This document shows, piece after piece, positions 41,401-52,049 of a stretch of DNA of 64,000 nucleotides. Below the pieces are notes generated by a model. The model made no database searches. It was not told the DNA's origin and saw only the letters and a list, made by a program, of their open reading frames with translations. Position numbers and translations under genes: made by a program. The stretch spans positions 14,659,800 to 14,723,799 of the forward strand of contig NC_091131.1 of NCBI RefSeq assembly GCF_040183065.1. Direction: 5' to 3'. Source of the stretch: Periplaneta americana (taxonomy: Eukaryota; Arthropoda; Insecta; Blattodea; Blattidae). Numbering within the stretch: position 1 is the stretch's first letter; every line of letters starts with the position of its first letter.

Positions 41401-42303
41401 TTTAGTCTTCTCTAGGTATAGTCCGGGTCAGCTTACTTCATACTCTAAGGGTGAAACCTAACCATTTTTCCCTCATTACTACATATGCTAGTGGATTATG
41501 GTGATTTTCTAGTTTGCAGGTTGAATTTTCTTTCGCCAACTTCGTTTCGAATTTCGATACTGACAAATACTACAAATGGTAGTGATTTTGTAACTGGTAT
41601 GTTGGCAGCTGAGACAAATATCGATAATATTTGTCGATACTGGAGTTTCATGAAACTAAAATTGTACTAGATTTCTGAGCCGGTTACTGGAAGCTAGAGA
41701 AATTTGAATAATTCATTAATATCAGTATTAATATTAATACATAGGCCTAATAGTTATTTTATGTGTTGCGTTGTGCTTATAATTCAAGACTATAGTCGGG
41801 TTAAGTTATCGGTTTTCGGAGTTAGTACTAATAATTTCATGTGGTCAAACAAAATACATTTTTAGGTTAGGTCTCGTGAGTCAATTTAGTCAAACCAATG
41901 AATTTCGTATTGCCAGACAAAATACTTGACATGTTCATCCCTTTCTCGCGTAATTTGTCTACGAAAACATGTTACAAATTATTGAATTATTTAGAATAAC
42001 CTTCCAACATAAAGTACGGTAAGTAAATAAGTCATTTAGTACGTAGGATCGTGTGATATCTGGTAACTGTTGGCAACACTGACAAGACGGCAATATTTGC
42101 TGTTTAGGAACTGTTCTTATGTAACCCTCTATATCTTTCGCCGATTGTCGGTAGTAGTCCAATTGCATCTCTCGTACCTTTTCCCTTCGGAACTTGGAAA
42201 TTTCAGTAGGCCTATAGTGTCCCCTTAATGACTGCGAGAAGGAAACCTTACTAGAGTAGCTTATAAATAGGTAAACGAAAACTGGTTACATATTAAGCCC
42301 TGT
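41401..42303. other. No gene recognised
   Basis: AT-rich, no domain or transposon end identified. Confidence 0.35.
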
Positions 42304-42316
42304 GTTAGTTTTGGAC

Positions 42317-43402
42317 TATTTTGTATTCGACAGATAATGGAGAAAAAATGGGAGTATAAGGATACAGTGCATCAGTTATTCATAGATTTCAAAAAGGCAT
42401 ATGACTCGGTTAAGAGAGAAGTTTTATATGCTATTCTTATTGAATTTGGTTTTCCCAAGAAACTAGTTCGATTAATTAAAATGTGTCTCAGTGAAACGTA
42501 CAGCAGAGTTCGTATAGGTCAGTTTCTGTCAGATGCGTTTCCAATTCACTGTGGGCTAAAGCAAGGAGATGCACTATCACCTTTTTGGAATTGAACGGGT
42601 TACATCAGCTGGTTGTCTATGCAGATGACGTGAATATGTTAGGAGAAAATCTGCAAACGATTAGGGAAAACACGGGAATTTTACTGGAAGCAAGTAAAGA
42701 GGTAGGTTTGGAAGTAAATCCCGAAAAGACAAAGTATATGATTATGTCTCGTGACGAGAATATTGTACGAAATGGAAATTTATCTTTTGAAGAGGTGGAG
42801 AAGTTCAAATATCTTGGAGCAACAGTAACAAATATAAATGATACTCGGGAGGAAATTAAACACAGAATAAATATGGGAAATGCCTGTTATTATTCGATTG
42901 AGAAGCTTTTATCATCCAGTCTGCTGTCGAAAAATCTGAAAGTTAGAATTTATAAAACAGTTATATTGCCGGTTGTTCTTTATGGACTCTCACTTTGAGA
43001 GAGGAACATATGTTAAGGGTGTTTGAGAATAAGGTGCTTAGGAAAATATTTGGGCTAAGAGGGATGAAGTTACAGGAGAATGGAGAAAGTTACACAACAC
43101 AGAACTGCACGCATTGTATTCTTCACGTGACATAATTAGGAACATTAAATCCAGACGTTTGAGATGGGCAGGGAATGTAGCACGTATGGGCGAATCCAGA
43201 AATGCATATAGAGTGTTAGTTGGGAGGCCGGAGGGAAAAAGACCGGAGGGAGACGTAGATGGGAAGATAATATTAAAATGGATTTGAGGGAGGTGGTATA
43301 TGATGATAGAGAATGGATTAATCTTGCTCAGGATAGGGACCAATGGCGGGCTTATGTGAGGGCAGCAATGAACCTCCGGGTTCCTTATAAGCCAGTAAGT
43401 AA
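42317..43402 (+). mobile_element. RTE-like (TAAG)n family, longest copy, with RT domain
   Basis: The plus strand carries FCIRQIMEKKWEYK and QLFIDFKKAYDSVKREVLYA (RT motif A), [11 protein letters not shown] (motif B), [15 protein letters not shown] (motif C, YADD box), [33 protein letters not shown], then the usual post-RT blocks. A deletion after GDALSPF removes the LLFNFALEYAIRKV-type stretch and shifts the frame (42594/42585); more shifts follow near 42995 and 43060-43250. It ends in CCTTATAAGCCAGTAAGTAA. The 13-bp TSD gttagttttggac lies at 42304-42316 and 43403-43415. Dead but informative for the consensus. Confidence 0.93.
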
Positions 43403-43415
43403 GTTAGTTTTGGAC

Positions 43416-43930
43416 ACAGTGGTACAAGAAAAAGTAGAGGAGGAGAAAGTTGGTGAGAGTGGTGTAGGAAGAGGGTGGAAGAGAATATTAAGCCAAAGAG
43501 CAAAATAGAAACAAAAATGGCAAGGAAGAGATGAACATGAAAAAGTTGTAGTAGGAAGTACATACCGCAAGTTGCGTGGTGCACAGGGTGTGCTGATGTA
43601 TGTGCTGGTGAAACTGCCGAGCATGTAGGCCTACACTTAGGAATGTGTTCAATTGATGATTCTGCTGGTACGGTGGTGAGTGAATTAATTAGTAATTCTC
43701 AGAAACTGACGGCTAGGAAACGTGATGGACGAGTTCGGTGTGAGTTACTATGTCCACATTGCATCGGTGACCCATTTATTGCCAGCAGTCTGCTAAGTGT
43801 AAGGGAAAATACACACATGCACAAATACCGCTTGCAATTTTTCAGTAGGCCTACAATGTTAATACATTTACAGCTCTCACAATTTATCAAGGCATTTATT
43901 GTTATAAAGATGCAATAGGAGGGTTTTCAT
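43416..43930. other. No gene recognised
   Basis: Short overlapping frames on both strands only. Confidence 0.35.
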
Positions 43931-43934
43931 AGAT

Positions 43935-44055
43935 GCCACGGTGGTCTAGACTCTAGAGGCTAGAACGCTGGACTTTTAATTCTTTGGAGCCGGGTTCGAT
44001 TTCCGATGTACCCCCGATTTATAACTTCTGTTGGGCAAACACATGGAAATGCCTT
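43935..44055 (+). mobile_element. SINE with tRNA-Lys-like head
   Basis: The plus strand reads GGTGGTCTAGACTCTAGAGG, CTAGAACGCTGGACTTTTAA (anticodon loop CTTTTAA, TTT anticodon) and B box GGTTCGATTTCC. The D and anticodon stems are imperfect and there is extra sequence in the D arm, so this is a tRNA-derived repeat and not a working gene. It abuts RTE copy 4. Confidence 0.65.
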
Positions 44056-44064
44056 GAGGCTTTA

Positions 44065-44517
44065 CTTACTTACTTACAAATGGCTTTTAAGGAACCCGAA
44101 GGTTCATTGCCGCCCTCACATAAGCCCGCCAGCGGTTCCTATCCTGTGCAAGATTAATCCAGTCTCTGTCATCATACCCCACCTCCCTCAAATCCATTTT
44201 AATATTATCCTCCCATCTACGTCTCGGCCTCCCCAAAGGTCTTTTTCCCTCCGGTCTCCCAACTAACATTCTATATGCATTTCTGGATTCGCCCATACGT
44301 GCTACATGCCCTGCCCATCTCAAACGTCTGGATTTAATGTTCCTAATTATGTCAGGTGAAGAATACAATGCGTGCAGTTCTGTGTTGTGTAACTTTCTCC
44401 ATTCTCCTGTAACTTCATCCCGCTTAGCCCCAAATATTTTCCTAAGCACCTTATTCTCAAACACCCTGAACCTATGTTCCTCTCTCAGAGTGAGAGTCCA
44501 AGTTTCACAACCATACA
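44065..44517 (-). mobile_element. RTE-like (TAAG)n family, 5'-truncated copy
   Basis: The minus strand is open from [20 protein letters not shown] to RAAMNLRVP and stop, with no break. 9-bp TSD gaggcttta at 44056-44064 and 44518-44526. The (TAAG)n tail is short. The long frame that continues upstream to 44626 is chance fusion with flanking DNA. Confidence 0.9.
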
Positions 44518-44526
44518 GAGGCTTTA

Positions 44527-47058
44527 TGAAACATATTTTTGTTGTTACAGGGAAAAATAAATTGAAATAGATTGAAACACAAAATAATATACGAAGTAAC
44601 GTCAAGAAGATGTGAATTAAAGTCATGGTCCATGTATATAATGTCTGAAAATAGCTATTGTTCCTTTACGTGTTTGTTTTTAAAATAATGTGTTTAATAT
44701 GTAACTACAGTCAGTGTATTGTTATTAGTGTCTCTATTGCTTTAAAAAGAATGTGTTTAACTTGTCATTTTAAGTCAATTTTTCTACTATTCCTTTACTG
44801 TTTACATTTGTTTTTAAATATTTTGTATTGCCCTTACTATTATATATTGCCCTTCAAGAATTTTGTTATTCGTTAATTGTAAGTCATTACTTGTCTTATT
44901 ATTTTAATTATTGTACTTCTTTTAAGAGACCTACTTCAATTACTTTTACAATTTTCGTAGTCTGATATGGTGTAGAAGTGTAGTTCCTAGAATATAGGCT
45001 GTATGAAAGTGGACATTTATTTATTTGAAGACGAGTGGAAAGAACGCTATGTCACATGTCTGTGGTGTTAATACAAGGACATCATTTTATTTTTACTAAC
45101 ATTTTTAATATTAACCTGGCTATACCTTTGGATTAATGATTGAGACCCGGAAACACAGTTTTCTACTTCCTTCCACGACTGGAGTTCGATGATACTGGCG
45201 TAAAATACAAAAAAAATCACTTTACTAGGTATAGGAGGGAAGAAAAGTAGTTCATCCATTTACGTAAAGTAGGATATATCGCGATTTTGAGTTTGATAAT
45301 TTTCATTAGGTTTTGTTTAATCAAAATACAGTACAGTATTAACAATAAGTGTTTTTACTCATGAACGTATTCATTATGCAGCGTATATTATACTGTCTAC
45401 AGCACATTAGCGTACAATATAGAGAATGAAGTTAAATTGAAAAATAACCATAATATGGATATTTAAACATATTTTTGAAAATGGTGGCCGTTCATTTCGA
45501 TACAGGCTTCAGATCTTTTGTGTCTATTATCGCACTACAGACTATTGCATCTAATTCCAATTACCAGTTTCGTCCTTCATACTTAGTAACTCATGTTGCA
45601 ATAATTCTATACCTACTCTATAACAGAGTAACTTACGTACTGTAAATTCAGTCTTCACTTCTGCCCGACCTGCACAGATAAAATTACTCAGACATGCTAT
45701 CTACTGTCCGTCCAAGTGGTTATGTTGCAGGATTGTAGAAAGGGGGGCAACCACGTGATAGTTAATTACTCAACGAGGCCCTTTTATGTAAGTTATTTTA
45801 AACAGTTGCATAATATTACTTAGACGTCCAATTAATTCCTAACAGAAATTAATGTTTTCAGAAAAGAGCTAAGAAAGCCCAGCCACTAGTCTTTACAGTG
45901 GAGCGAGCAGAAGCATATGGGGGAAATTGGGATGGGACGTAGGCAAACGGACGACAGTACCTGTGCGAAAATATGATTCAATATTGGAAGTTTTCGTCAC
46001 TGGAAAACGCGAACATATTTCTGAAACGTACTATACTCACTAACTCAGTACTGCGGCCTTGGTTCTGTGTGGACAGTTGGAACTTCGTTAGTAGAAGGGG
46101 TGGGAGTGAAGTACATTCAAAAACTCAGGTACAATAAAAGTTGAAGTAAAAATAAAATGATGTCCCTGTATAATCCCAATATTACGTGTACAAGAAGCGT
46201 TCTTCCTCTGACGGCCAACTTTCAAACTTTTCGTACGACTCCGATAGTTTTTCCATTTCTTTCTTTCTTTCGTTTAATATGTTCTTATAATATTAGACAT
46301 AGCATACAATAATTGTTAATTGTTCTTTTTTATAAATTAAGCTTTAGGGAATATATTTTTCGCGTAAACATTAGGAGAACAAAAACCCGAAGACATTGAA
46401 AATACGATAAAATGAGGATAAGATACAATGAAATAATAGATACAATACATGCAATTAACACACCAGTTTCGTGCTTTAGGCAAATGATAGTGTTCATTTC
46501 AAATCGCTAGATGGTAGCAGCTCCTTCTGCTCCGAAAATGGACATGAAGCATTATTGGTTATGTTAGTAAGTTTACTTTCGTTTTAATTGGATCTAAGTT
46601 TAGTTAAACTTTTACTTTATTCTTGGAATGAAGGAAAGTATCGAATATCGATTTTAAAATTACAGTGTTCATGTTACTTGTAGAAGACTTCTGGTATCAT
46701 GCCATCTGTATAAATGTAGAAAAGTGTTTTTTTTGTAACTGCCTCGCATATCCCATCCCGATGTCTGGACTGCATCGAGTCTTTTATAAAAACCTTGGGA
46801 TCTGCTCTTTGGCTCTAGGGGACTTAAAGGATATTAAACCAGTCAACTTAGGAAGGTTTGTATTTGCATCTGAGTTCCTGCATAATCCCTGTGGATTGGC
46901 CGCATAATGGATCAAATAATACGTATAAAATGCTTCAGGTCATTTTAGACTGTCCTAAAGGAGAAGGAAGAGGGAAAAAATGTAATAGAATGAATGGATG
47001 AATCCAGTCTATTTAATGAAAATTTCTTAATTAATTTTTTTTTTATTTTCGTCCCTTC
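44527..47058. other. Gene-poor AT-rich stretch
   Basis: No transposon ends or protein families recognised. An 80-codon plus-strand frame at 46665-46907 (MFMLLVEDFWYHAICINVEK...) is unassigned and may be chance. Confidence 0.4.
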
Positions 47059-47087
47059 TACCACCACCACCACCACCACCACCACCA
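47059..47087. repeat. (ACC)n microsatellite
   Basis: About nine ACC units. Confidence 0.95.
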
Positions 47088-47199
47088 AATATTCACTGTA
47101 ACAACACTATGCGGGACAGCCGAATGCTAGTATTATTAGCAGTTAGGCCATGAACAATGTCACCTCCCCCGCTACGGGCATGAAAGCGCCAGAGTTGGG

Positions 47200-47270
47200 T
47201 ATAAAGTTAGCCGTGCCGTGCAACCTCTCTCAGTAATATCTCGGCATCGAGAGCAGCTACAGACCTGTGT
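47200..47270 (+). promoter_or_regulatory. Candidate Pol II core promoter (TATA + Inr)
   Basis: TATAAAG at 47200-47206 is followed 30 bp later by TCAGTA (47230-47235), the arthropod initiator, giving a predicted start at A47232. AGACCTGTG at 47261-47269 resembles a downstream promoter element but sits about two bases late. No coding sequence is recognised downstream before the mariner element at 47405. It could serve a gene whose coding exons are outside the element, or be part of an LTR or other repeat. Confidence 0.45.
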
Positions 47271-47404
47271 TACCATTCGTTTGATTTGTACTCGCGAGTT
47301 ATGCAATGTTAGAGTCATAGACACTTACACTTCGAGTGAACCATAACAATACAAATTGTGACCTGGACTAATTTCGAAACGTCACTTCATATGAAGAGAA
47401 AATA

Positions 47405-48531
47405 CAGGGTGATCCGTTTGGGAAGACATAAAATAAAAACGTGATAAAATGAGAACTGTTATTTATTGTTAAATAATTTTACATGCATTTTAGAATAATG
47501 GAAGTTTTGTCCAAATTAGACCTCTACGTGCCCACCATTGCGAACACGACACAGTTGATATCTTGAAGCTAATTCCTCCCATGTGTGATCTAACATCTCA
47601 GGGGTGACTTTCTCAAAAGCTGAGAAAATCTTTGCTCTGAGACCATGAATATCCTTTGGTGGCTATACATACACATCATTCTTTACGAAACCCCAGAGAA
47701 AGAAATTGGGTTGTATTAGGTCTGGGGTATTTGGAGGCCACATAATTGGCCCTCCTCGATCACACCAGTTGTTACCAAATGTGTCATCCAGATAAATCAT
47801 AAATCTGTTGCCCAATGAGGTGGTGCACCATCCTGTTGGAACACGATATACATGTTGTTTTTCTGTTGCAGTTGTGGTTTGAAAAAGTTGTTCAACATGT
47901 CCAGGTATGGTCCTAATGTTATGTTTTATTTAACAACGCTCGCAACTGCAGAGGTTATATCAGCGTCGCCGGATGTGCCGGAATTTTGTCCCGCAGGAGT
48001 TCTTTTACATGCCAGTAAATCTACTGACACGAGCCTGTCGCATTTAAGCACACTTAAATGCCATCGACCTGGCCCGGGATCGAACCCGCAACCTTGGGCA
48101 TAGAAGGCCAGCGCTATACCAACTCGCAAACCAGGTCGACGGTATGGTCCTGAACGAACTGTTTCCTCTGCGAAAATAAACGGCCCATACAGATTATAGC
48201 GACTTACCGCGTACCAAACAGTAACTTTAGGACTAGCCCGTTCCAGTTCATATGAGACTTGCAGATTTTCACGTCCCCATACCGTTGCATTATGGGTATT
48301 CAGTCGCCCACTGACATGGAAGGCTGCTTCATCAGAAAATACCCATCTATTCAAGAAGCATTTTGTTTATATTTTGTTCGTTGCTGAGTAACTTCTTTTG
48401 TTTCTTGTGCAGTAACAATGGTGATACAAAACTCCCGTGCTTCAATATCACATTGGAACTGAAATGAGCTCTACAGCACCCGAATTATAAATTTTATAGT
48501 CATTTAATATCGTCCCAAACGGATCAGACTG
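47405..48531 (-). mobile_element. Mariner/IS630-like transposon carrying a SINE
   Basis: Inverted ends CAGGGTGATCCGTTTGGGA and CAGTCTGATCCGTTTGGGAC. Minus-strand transposase relic: RWVFSDEAAFHVSGRLNTHN (first Asp), TVWYAVSRYNLYGPFIFAEE, then after the SINE YIVFQQDGAPPHWATDL (second Asp), and in another frame PPNTPDLIQPNFFLWGFVKN (third Asp). Spacing between the second and third acids is about 36 residues, mariner-like. The end VRNGGHVEV precedes the stop. N-terminal DNA-binding part missing; frameshift and stop present, so inactive. Confidence 0.88.
47915..48140 (-). mobile_element. tRNA-derived SINE (family B) inside the mariner
   Basis: Minus-strand head GTCGACCTGGTTTGCGAGTT, A-box-like GAGTTGGTATAGCG, B box GGTTCGATCCC, body with CCGGCGACGCTGATATAA and 3' end GTTGTTAAATAAAACATAAC. 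The 11-bp TSD ggtatggtcct lies at 47904-47914 and 48141-48151. Same family as 49624-49844. Confidence 0.93.
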
Positions 48532-48667
48532 TTTATTGCATGGCCTTCATTAATTAGCCTACTTCTCTTATCATAGATTCATACTCTCCATTTGTAAAGC
48601 GAAACAAAAATATAGCATTCAAACCAACACGACTGTAGTTTAATTCCTGGAAGTGGGTGACTTATTC

Positions 48668-49309
48668 AGGTGGAAAAATTCAAATATCTTGGAGCAACAG
48701 TAACAAATATAAATGACACTCGGGAGGAAATTAAACGCAGAATAAATATGGGAAATGCGTGTTATTATTCGGTTGAGAAGCTCTTATCGTCCAGTCTGCT
48801 GTCGAAAAATCTGAAAGTTAGAATTTATAAAACAGTTATATTACTGGTTCTTCTGTATGGTTGTGAAACTTGGACTATCACTCTGAGAGAGGAACATAGG
48901 TTCAGGGTGTTTGAGAATAAGGTGCTAAGGAAAATATTTGGGGCTAAGAGGGATGAAGTTACAGGAGAATGGAGAAAGTTACACAACACAGAACTGCACG
49001 CATTGTATTCTTCACCTGACATAATTAGGAACATTAAATCCAGACGTTTGAGATGGACAGGGCATGTAGCACGTATGGGCGAATCCAGACATGCATATAG
49101 AGTGTTAGTTGGGAGACCGGAGGGAAAAAGACCTTTAGGGAGGCCGAGACGTAGATGGAAGGATAATATTAAAATGGATCTGAGGGAGGTGGGGTATGAT
49201 GATAGAGACTGGATTAATCTTGCACAGGATAGGGACCGCTGGCGAGCTTATGTGAGGGCGGCAATGAACCTTCGGGTTCCTTAAAAGCCATTTGTAAGTA
49301 AGTAAGTAA
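48668..49309 (+). mobile_element. RTE-like (TAAG)n family, unbroken 3' copy
   Basis: 204 codons open without interruption, from [20 protein letters not shown] to RAAMNLRVP and the stop at 49284, then a short UTR and TAAGTAAGTAAG tail. The 13-bp TSD gggtgacttattc lies at 48655-48667 and 49310-49322, still perfect. Lack of stops and perfect TSD suggest a young insertion. 5'-truncated, so no RT core. Confidence 0.93.
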
Positions 49310-49401
49310 GGGTGACTTATTCTTCGTGCCGGTTTATCCTTGATAGAGTGCAGAATATTTTTTTCCATTGGAGTTTTTTCCCCACCATTAAAACGAATAT
49401 C

Positions 49402-49894
49402 GAGCCACCGGCGTAGCTCAGTCGGCTAAGGCGCTTGCCTGCCGATCCGGAGTTGCGCTCGGGCACGAGTTCGATTCCCGCTTGGGTTGATTACCTGGTT
49501 GGTTTTTTCCGAGGTTTTCCCCAACAGTAAGGCGAATTTGAGGTAATCTGTGGCGAATCCTCGGCCTCATCTCGCCAAATACCACCTCGCTATCACCAAT
49601 CCCATCAATACTAATAACCTAGTGTCGGTCTCAGTAGCGTAGCGTAGCCTTCTGTGCTCGATGTTGTGGGTTCTATCCTGGTCCAGGTCGATGGCATTTA
49701 AGTGTGTTTAAAAGCGACAGGCTCATGTTAGTAGATTTACTGGTATGTAAAAGGACTCCTGCGGGAAAAAAATTCCGGTACACCGGCGACGCTGATATAA
49801 TCTCGGGAGTTGCGAGTGTTGTTAAATAAACCATATATTTTTTTTAATAACTTGGTAGTTGATAAAGCGTTGTTAGATAATCCAAAAAGAAAAG
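49402..49894 (+). mobile_element. tRNA-derived SINE (family A) interrupted by a family B SINE
   Basis: Head GGCGTAGCTCAGTCGGCTAA (A box TAGCTCAGTCGG), B box AGTTCGATTCCC, body GGTTTTTTCCGAGGTTTTCC, GGCGAATCCTCGGCCTCATC. The 3' end resumes after the nested SINE as GGTAGTTGATAAAGCGTTGT and TTAGATAATCC. The outer TSD acgaatatc lies at 49393-49401 and 49895-49903. Confidence 0.92.
49624..49844 (+). mobile_element. tRNA-derived SINE (family B) nested in family A SINE
   Basis: Head GTCTCAGTAGCGTAGCGTAG, B box GGGTTCTATCC, body CAGGTCGATGGCATTTAAGT and CCGGCGACGCTGATATAATC, 3' end GTTGTTAAATAAACC plus T-rich tail. Flanked by taataacctagt (49612-49623) and taataacttggt (49845-49856), a slightly diverged TSD. 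Confidence 0.9.
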
Positions 49895-49903
49895 ACGAAT
49901 ATC

Positions 49904-50345
49904 TATCAAACCTATAGCGAATCTTATGACTTGTCTCGGAAAAATACGGTCTTATTTTCGCCAGTTCCACTTAAGCTAGAATTGGCTAACTGCGCAGCTA
50001 TTCCAGCTTCGTTAGATAATCGATTAAATAACATAAATTGACAAAAAGAAAGAGAGGGAATTGTTCCTGTTAAATGTATAAATGGGAGAATATTTGTTGA
50101 GTTGTAGAACATATCTATAAATTTCAATTTATTGATACTGTTTCATTGTATCCAATATATTGATACTGTTTCATTTTATGACGTAGCTATGGAGAGAGAA
50201 TGTTGTATAGAACCGATTTATGGATGTCCACAGAAATACGTGTTTATCAGCACTCATATCGGCGTGTTGTTTTAACTTGTCATCTTTTAGTATGTTTGTG
50301 TTCGGAGATTTCTCTTGACTGGACAGATTTTATCCATATTAAATA
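49904..50345. other. No gene recognised
   Basis: AT-rich spacer. Confidence 0.35.
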
Positions 50346-50389
50346 TACAGGGTGAACCTAAGTAATGCCACTTATTTCAGGGGGTTATT
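50346..50389. repeat. Possible mariner-like element end, interrupted
   Basis: Starts TACAGGGTGAACCTAAGTAA, like the ACAGGGTGA ends at 47405 and 52052. The sequence seems to continue at 51605 (cagggggttattctttgaga) after the inverted-repeat insertion. No matching right end found. Confidence 0.45.
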
Positions 50390-50524
50390 TTTATATTTAA
50401 AGATAAAACACACATGTTAGGTCACTTATACAGTGTTCATAGATTTGATAAGAAACGTTAAAGATTATATATTACAGTTATATGAACACTAATAAATATG
50501 ATATAATTGTTAAAAAAAATTAGT

Positions 50525-50572
50525 AATAGTCAGACATGTTTCGGAGATGCTTCTCCATCTTCAGTGACTATT
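50525..50572 (-). ncRNA. Hammerhead-ribozyme-like motif, left arm
   Basis: Reverse complement of the motif at 51481-51528 and identical in all key positions: stem I AATAGTCA/TGACTATT, core CTGAAGA, stem II GGAGA/TCTCC, GAAAC, then ATGTC at the expected cleavage position. Confidence 0.6.
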
Positions 50573-50627
50573 TACCACGACCGCAAAATGAAAACAAATG
50601 TAATTAATCTCATGTATAATTATATTA

Positions 50628-50966
50628 CTTACTTACTTACAAATGGCTTTTAAGGAACCCGAAGGTTCATTGCCGCCCTCACATAAGCCCGCCAGCGGTC
50701 CCTATCCTGTGCAAGATTAATCCAATCTCTATCATCATAACCCCACCTCCCTCAAATCCATTTTAATATTATCCTCCCATCTACGTCTCGGCCTCCCTAA
50801 AGGTCTTTTTCCCTCCGGTCTCCCAACTAACACTCTATATGCATTTCTGGATTCGCCCATACGTGCTACATGTCCTGCCCATCTCAAACGTCTGGATTTA
50901 ATGTTCCTAATTATGTCAGGTGAAGAATACAATGCGTGCAGTTCTGTGTTGTGTAACTTTCTCCAT
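50628..50966 (-). mobile_element. RTE-like (TAAG)n family, short copy inside the inverted-repeat element
   Basis: Minus-strand coding from [20 protein letters not shown] to the 3' end with a short (TAAG)n tail. The 20-bp TSD tctcatgtataattatatta lies at 50608-50627 and 50967-50986, perfect. The TSD shows that the RTE inserted after the inverted-repeat element. A frameshift near 50745 loses the last residues. Confidence 0.93.
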
Positions 50967-51480
50967 TCTCATGTATAATTATATTAAAAAAATTAATGAC
51001 AAATGGAAAATATGAGATGTCTGAATAGTAATATTTAAGTCTTTCAATAGCTGGAAAATTTAAAAATACTAATTAATAACCAATATTATTATGTGTTCTA
51101 TATATGCATATCGTAATTTTGTCCATTCTTCTTTCATTCATTTATTGTATTTTCATTTTTTAAATATGATCTGTGTAAACTTTTTATTATAAGAATGTAC
51201 ATACATCATAAGATGTTAATTATTTTAAATTGTCAGTTTTACTATCACATTTTTTAAACTCCATTATACTTTTTATATTCTCTTTTATTATTTTAATTAT
51301 CATATGCATATATAGAACACATAATAATATTGGTTATAAATTAGTATTTTTAAATTTTCGAGTTATTGAAAGACTTAAATATTACTATTCAGAATCTGAT
51401 ATTTTCCATTTGTCATTAATTTTTTAAATATAATTATACATGAGATTAATTACATTTGTTTTCATTTTGCAGTCGTGGTA

Positions 51481-51528
51481 AATAGTCACTGAAGATGGAG
51501 AAGCATCTCCGAAACATGTCTGACTATT
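51481..51528 (+). ncRNA. Hammerhead-ribozyme-like motif, right arm
   Basis: Order: AATAGTCA (51481-51488), CTGAAGA core (51489-51495), one unpaired T, GGAGA-AGCA-TCTCC stem-loop (51497-51510), GAAAC (51511-51515), ATGTC ending at 51520, then TGACTATT (51521-51528), an exact 8-bp partner of the first block. This is a type I hammerhead layout with a minimal stem III (AC with GT around two bases) and GTC as the cleavage triplet. The single T between the core and stem II is a departure from the textbook core. Confidence 0.62.
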
Positions 51529-51616
51529 ACTAATTTCTTTAACAATTATATTATATTTATTAGTGTTCATATGACTGTAATATATAATCTTTAATGTTTC
51601 TTATCAGGGGGTTATT

Positions 51617-52049
51617 CTTTGAGATATTTCAAACAAAAAAATTTAATACAATTTTACTCGTTTTTGCTTCCTTTTCGAGATAAAAAATTATTGTTTTATA
51701 TGAAACATTTCATAGTGTGTTTTGGGAAAGCCATTGATTTAATTCCCAATATGCTCAGTCAATTTAAGAGAGCAGTGTATTATGATAGTAAATGATTGAA
51801 AGAATTTTAGTTTGGTCCTTTAAATGTGCAGAAATTTGATCCCAACAAATGTTACATTTTAAAATTCCTTTGCAGAACGCTGGTCCTGAGGAGCTTTAAA
51901 TTTTCATAGGGCCGAAATAAGCACAGATTTAGAAAACTGAAACATTATTTTATTTTTTATAGTTAAAAACAAAATTTCCATTTTTAATGGTTTTTTCGTT
52001 ATTTTCACTGATTCATAGCCTCAAGGTATACAAGACCCGGACTATAATA
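51617..52049. other. No gene recognised
   Basis: AT-rich; possible continuation of the element end at 50346-50389. Confidence 0.35.

Larger units (their letters stand above)
50390..51604. mobile_element. Inverted-repeat element with two hammerhead-like motifs (Penelope-like?)
   Basis: Flanked by the 12-bp direct repeat cagggggttatt (50378-50389 and 51605-51616). Two arms of about 306 bp, 50447-51112 (minus an RTE insertion at 50628-50966) and 51300-51605, are close inverted repeats around a spacer of about 190 bp. Each arm holds one hammerhead-like motif. No protein coding. Hammerhead ribozymes are known from the terminal repeats of Penelope-like elements, which is why I suggest that class. 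The inverted arrangement itself is unusual. Confidence 0.65.

Noticed and set aside
44518-44626. N-terminal hydrophobic stretch fused to the RTE fragment (possible signal peptide)
   Set aside because: The TSD shows the retroelement ends at 44517; the stretch is flanking DNA read through by chance.
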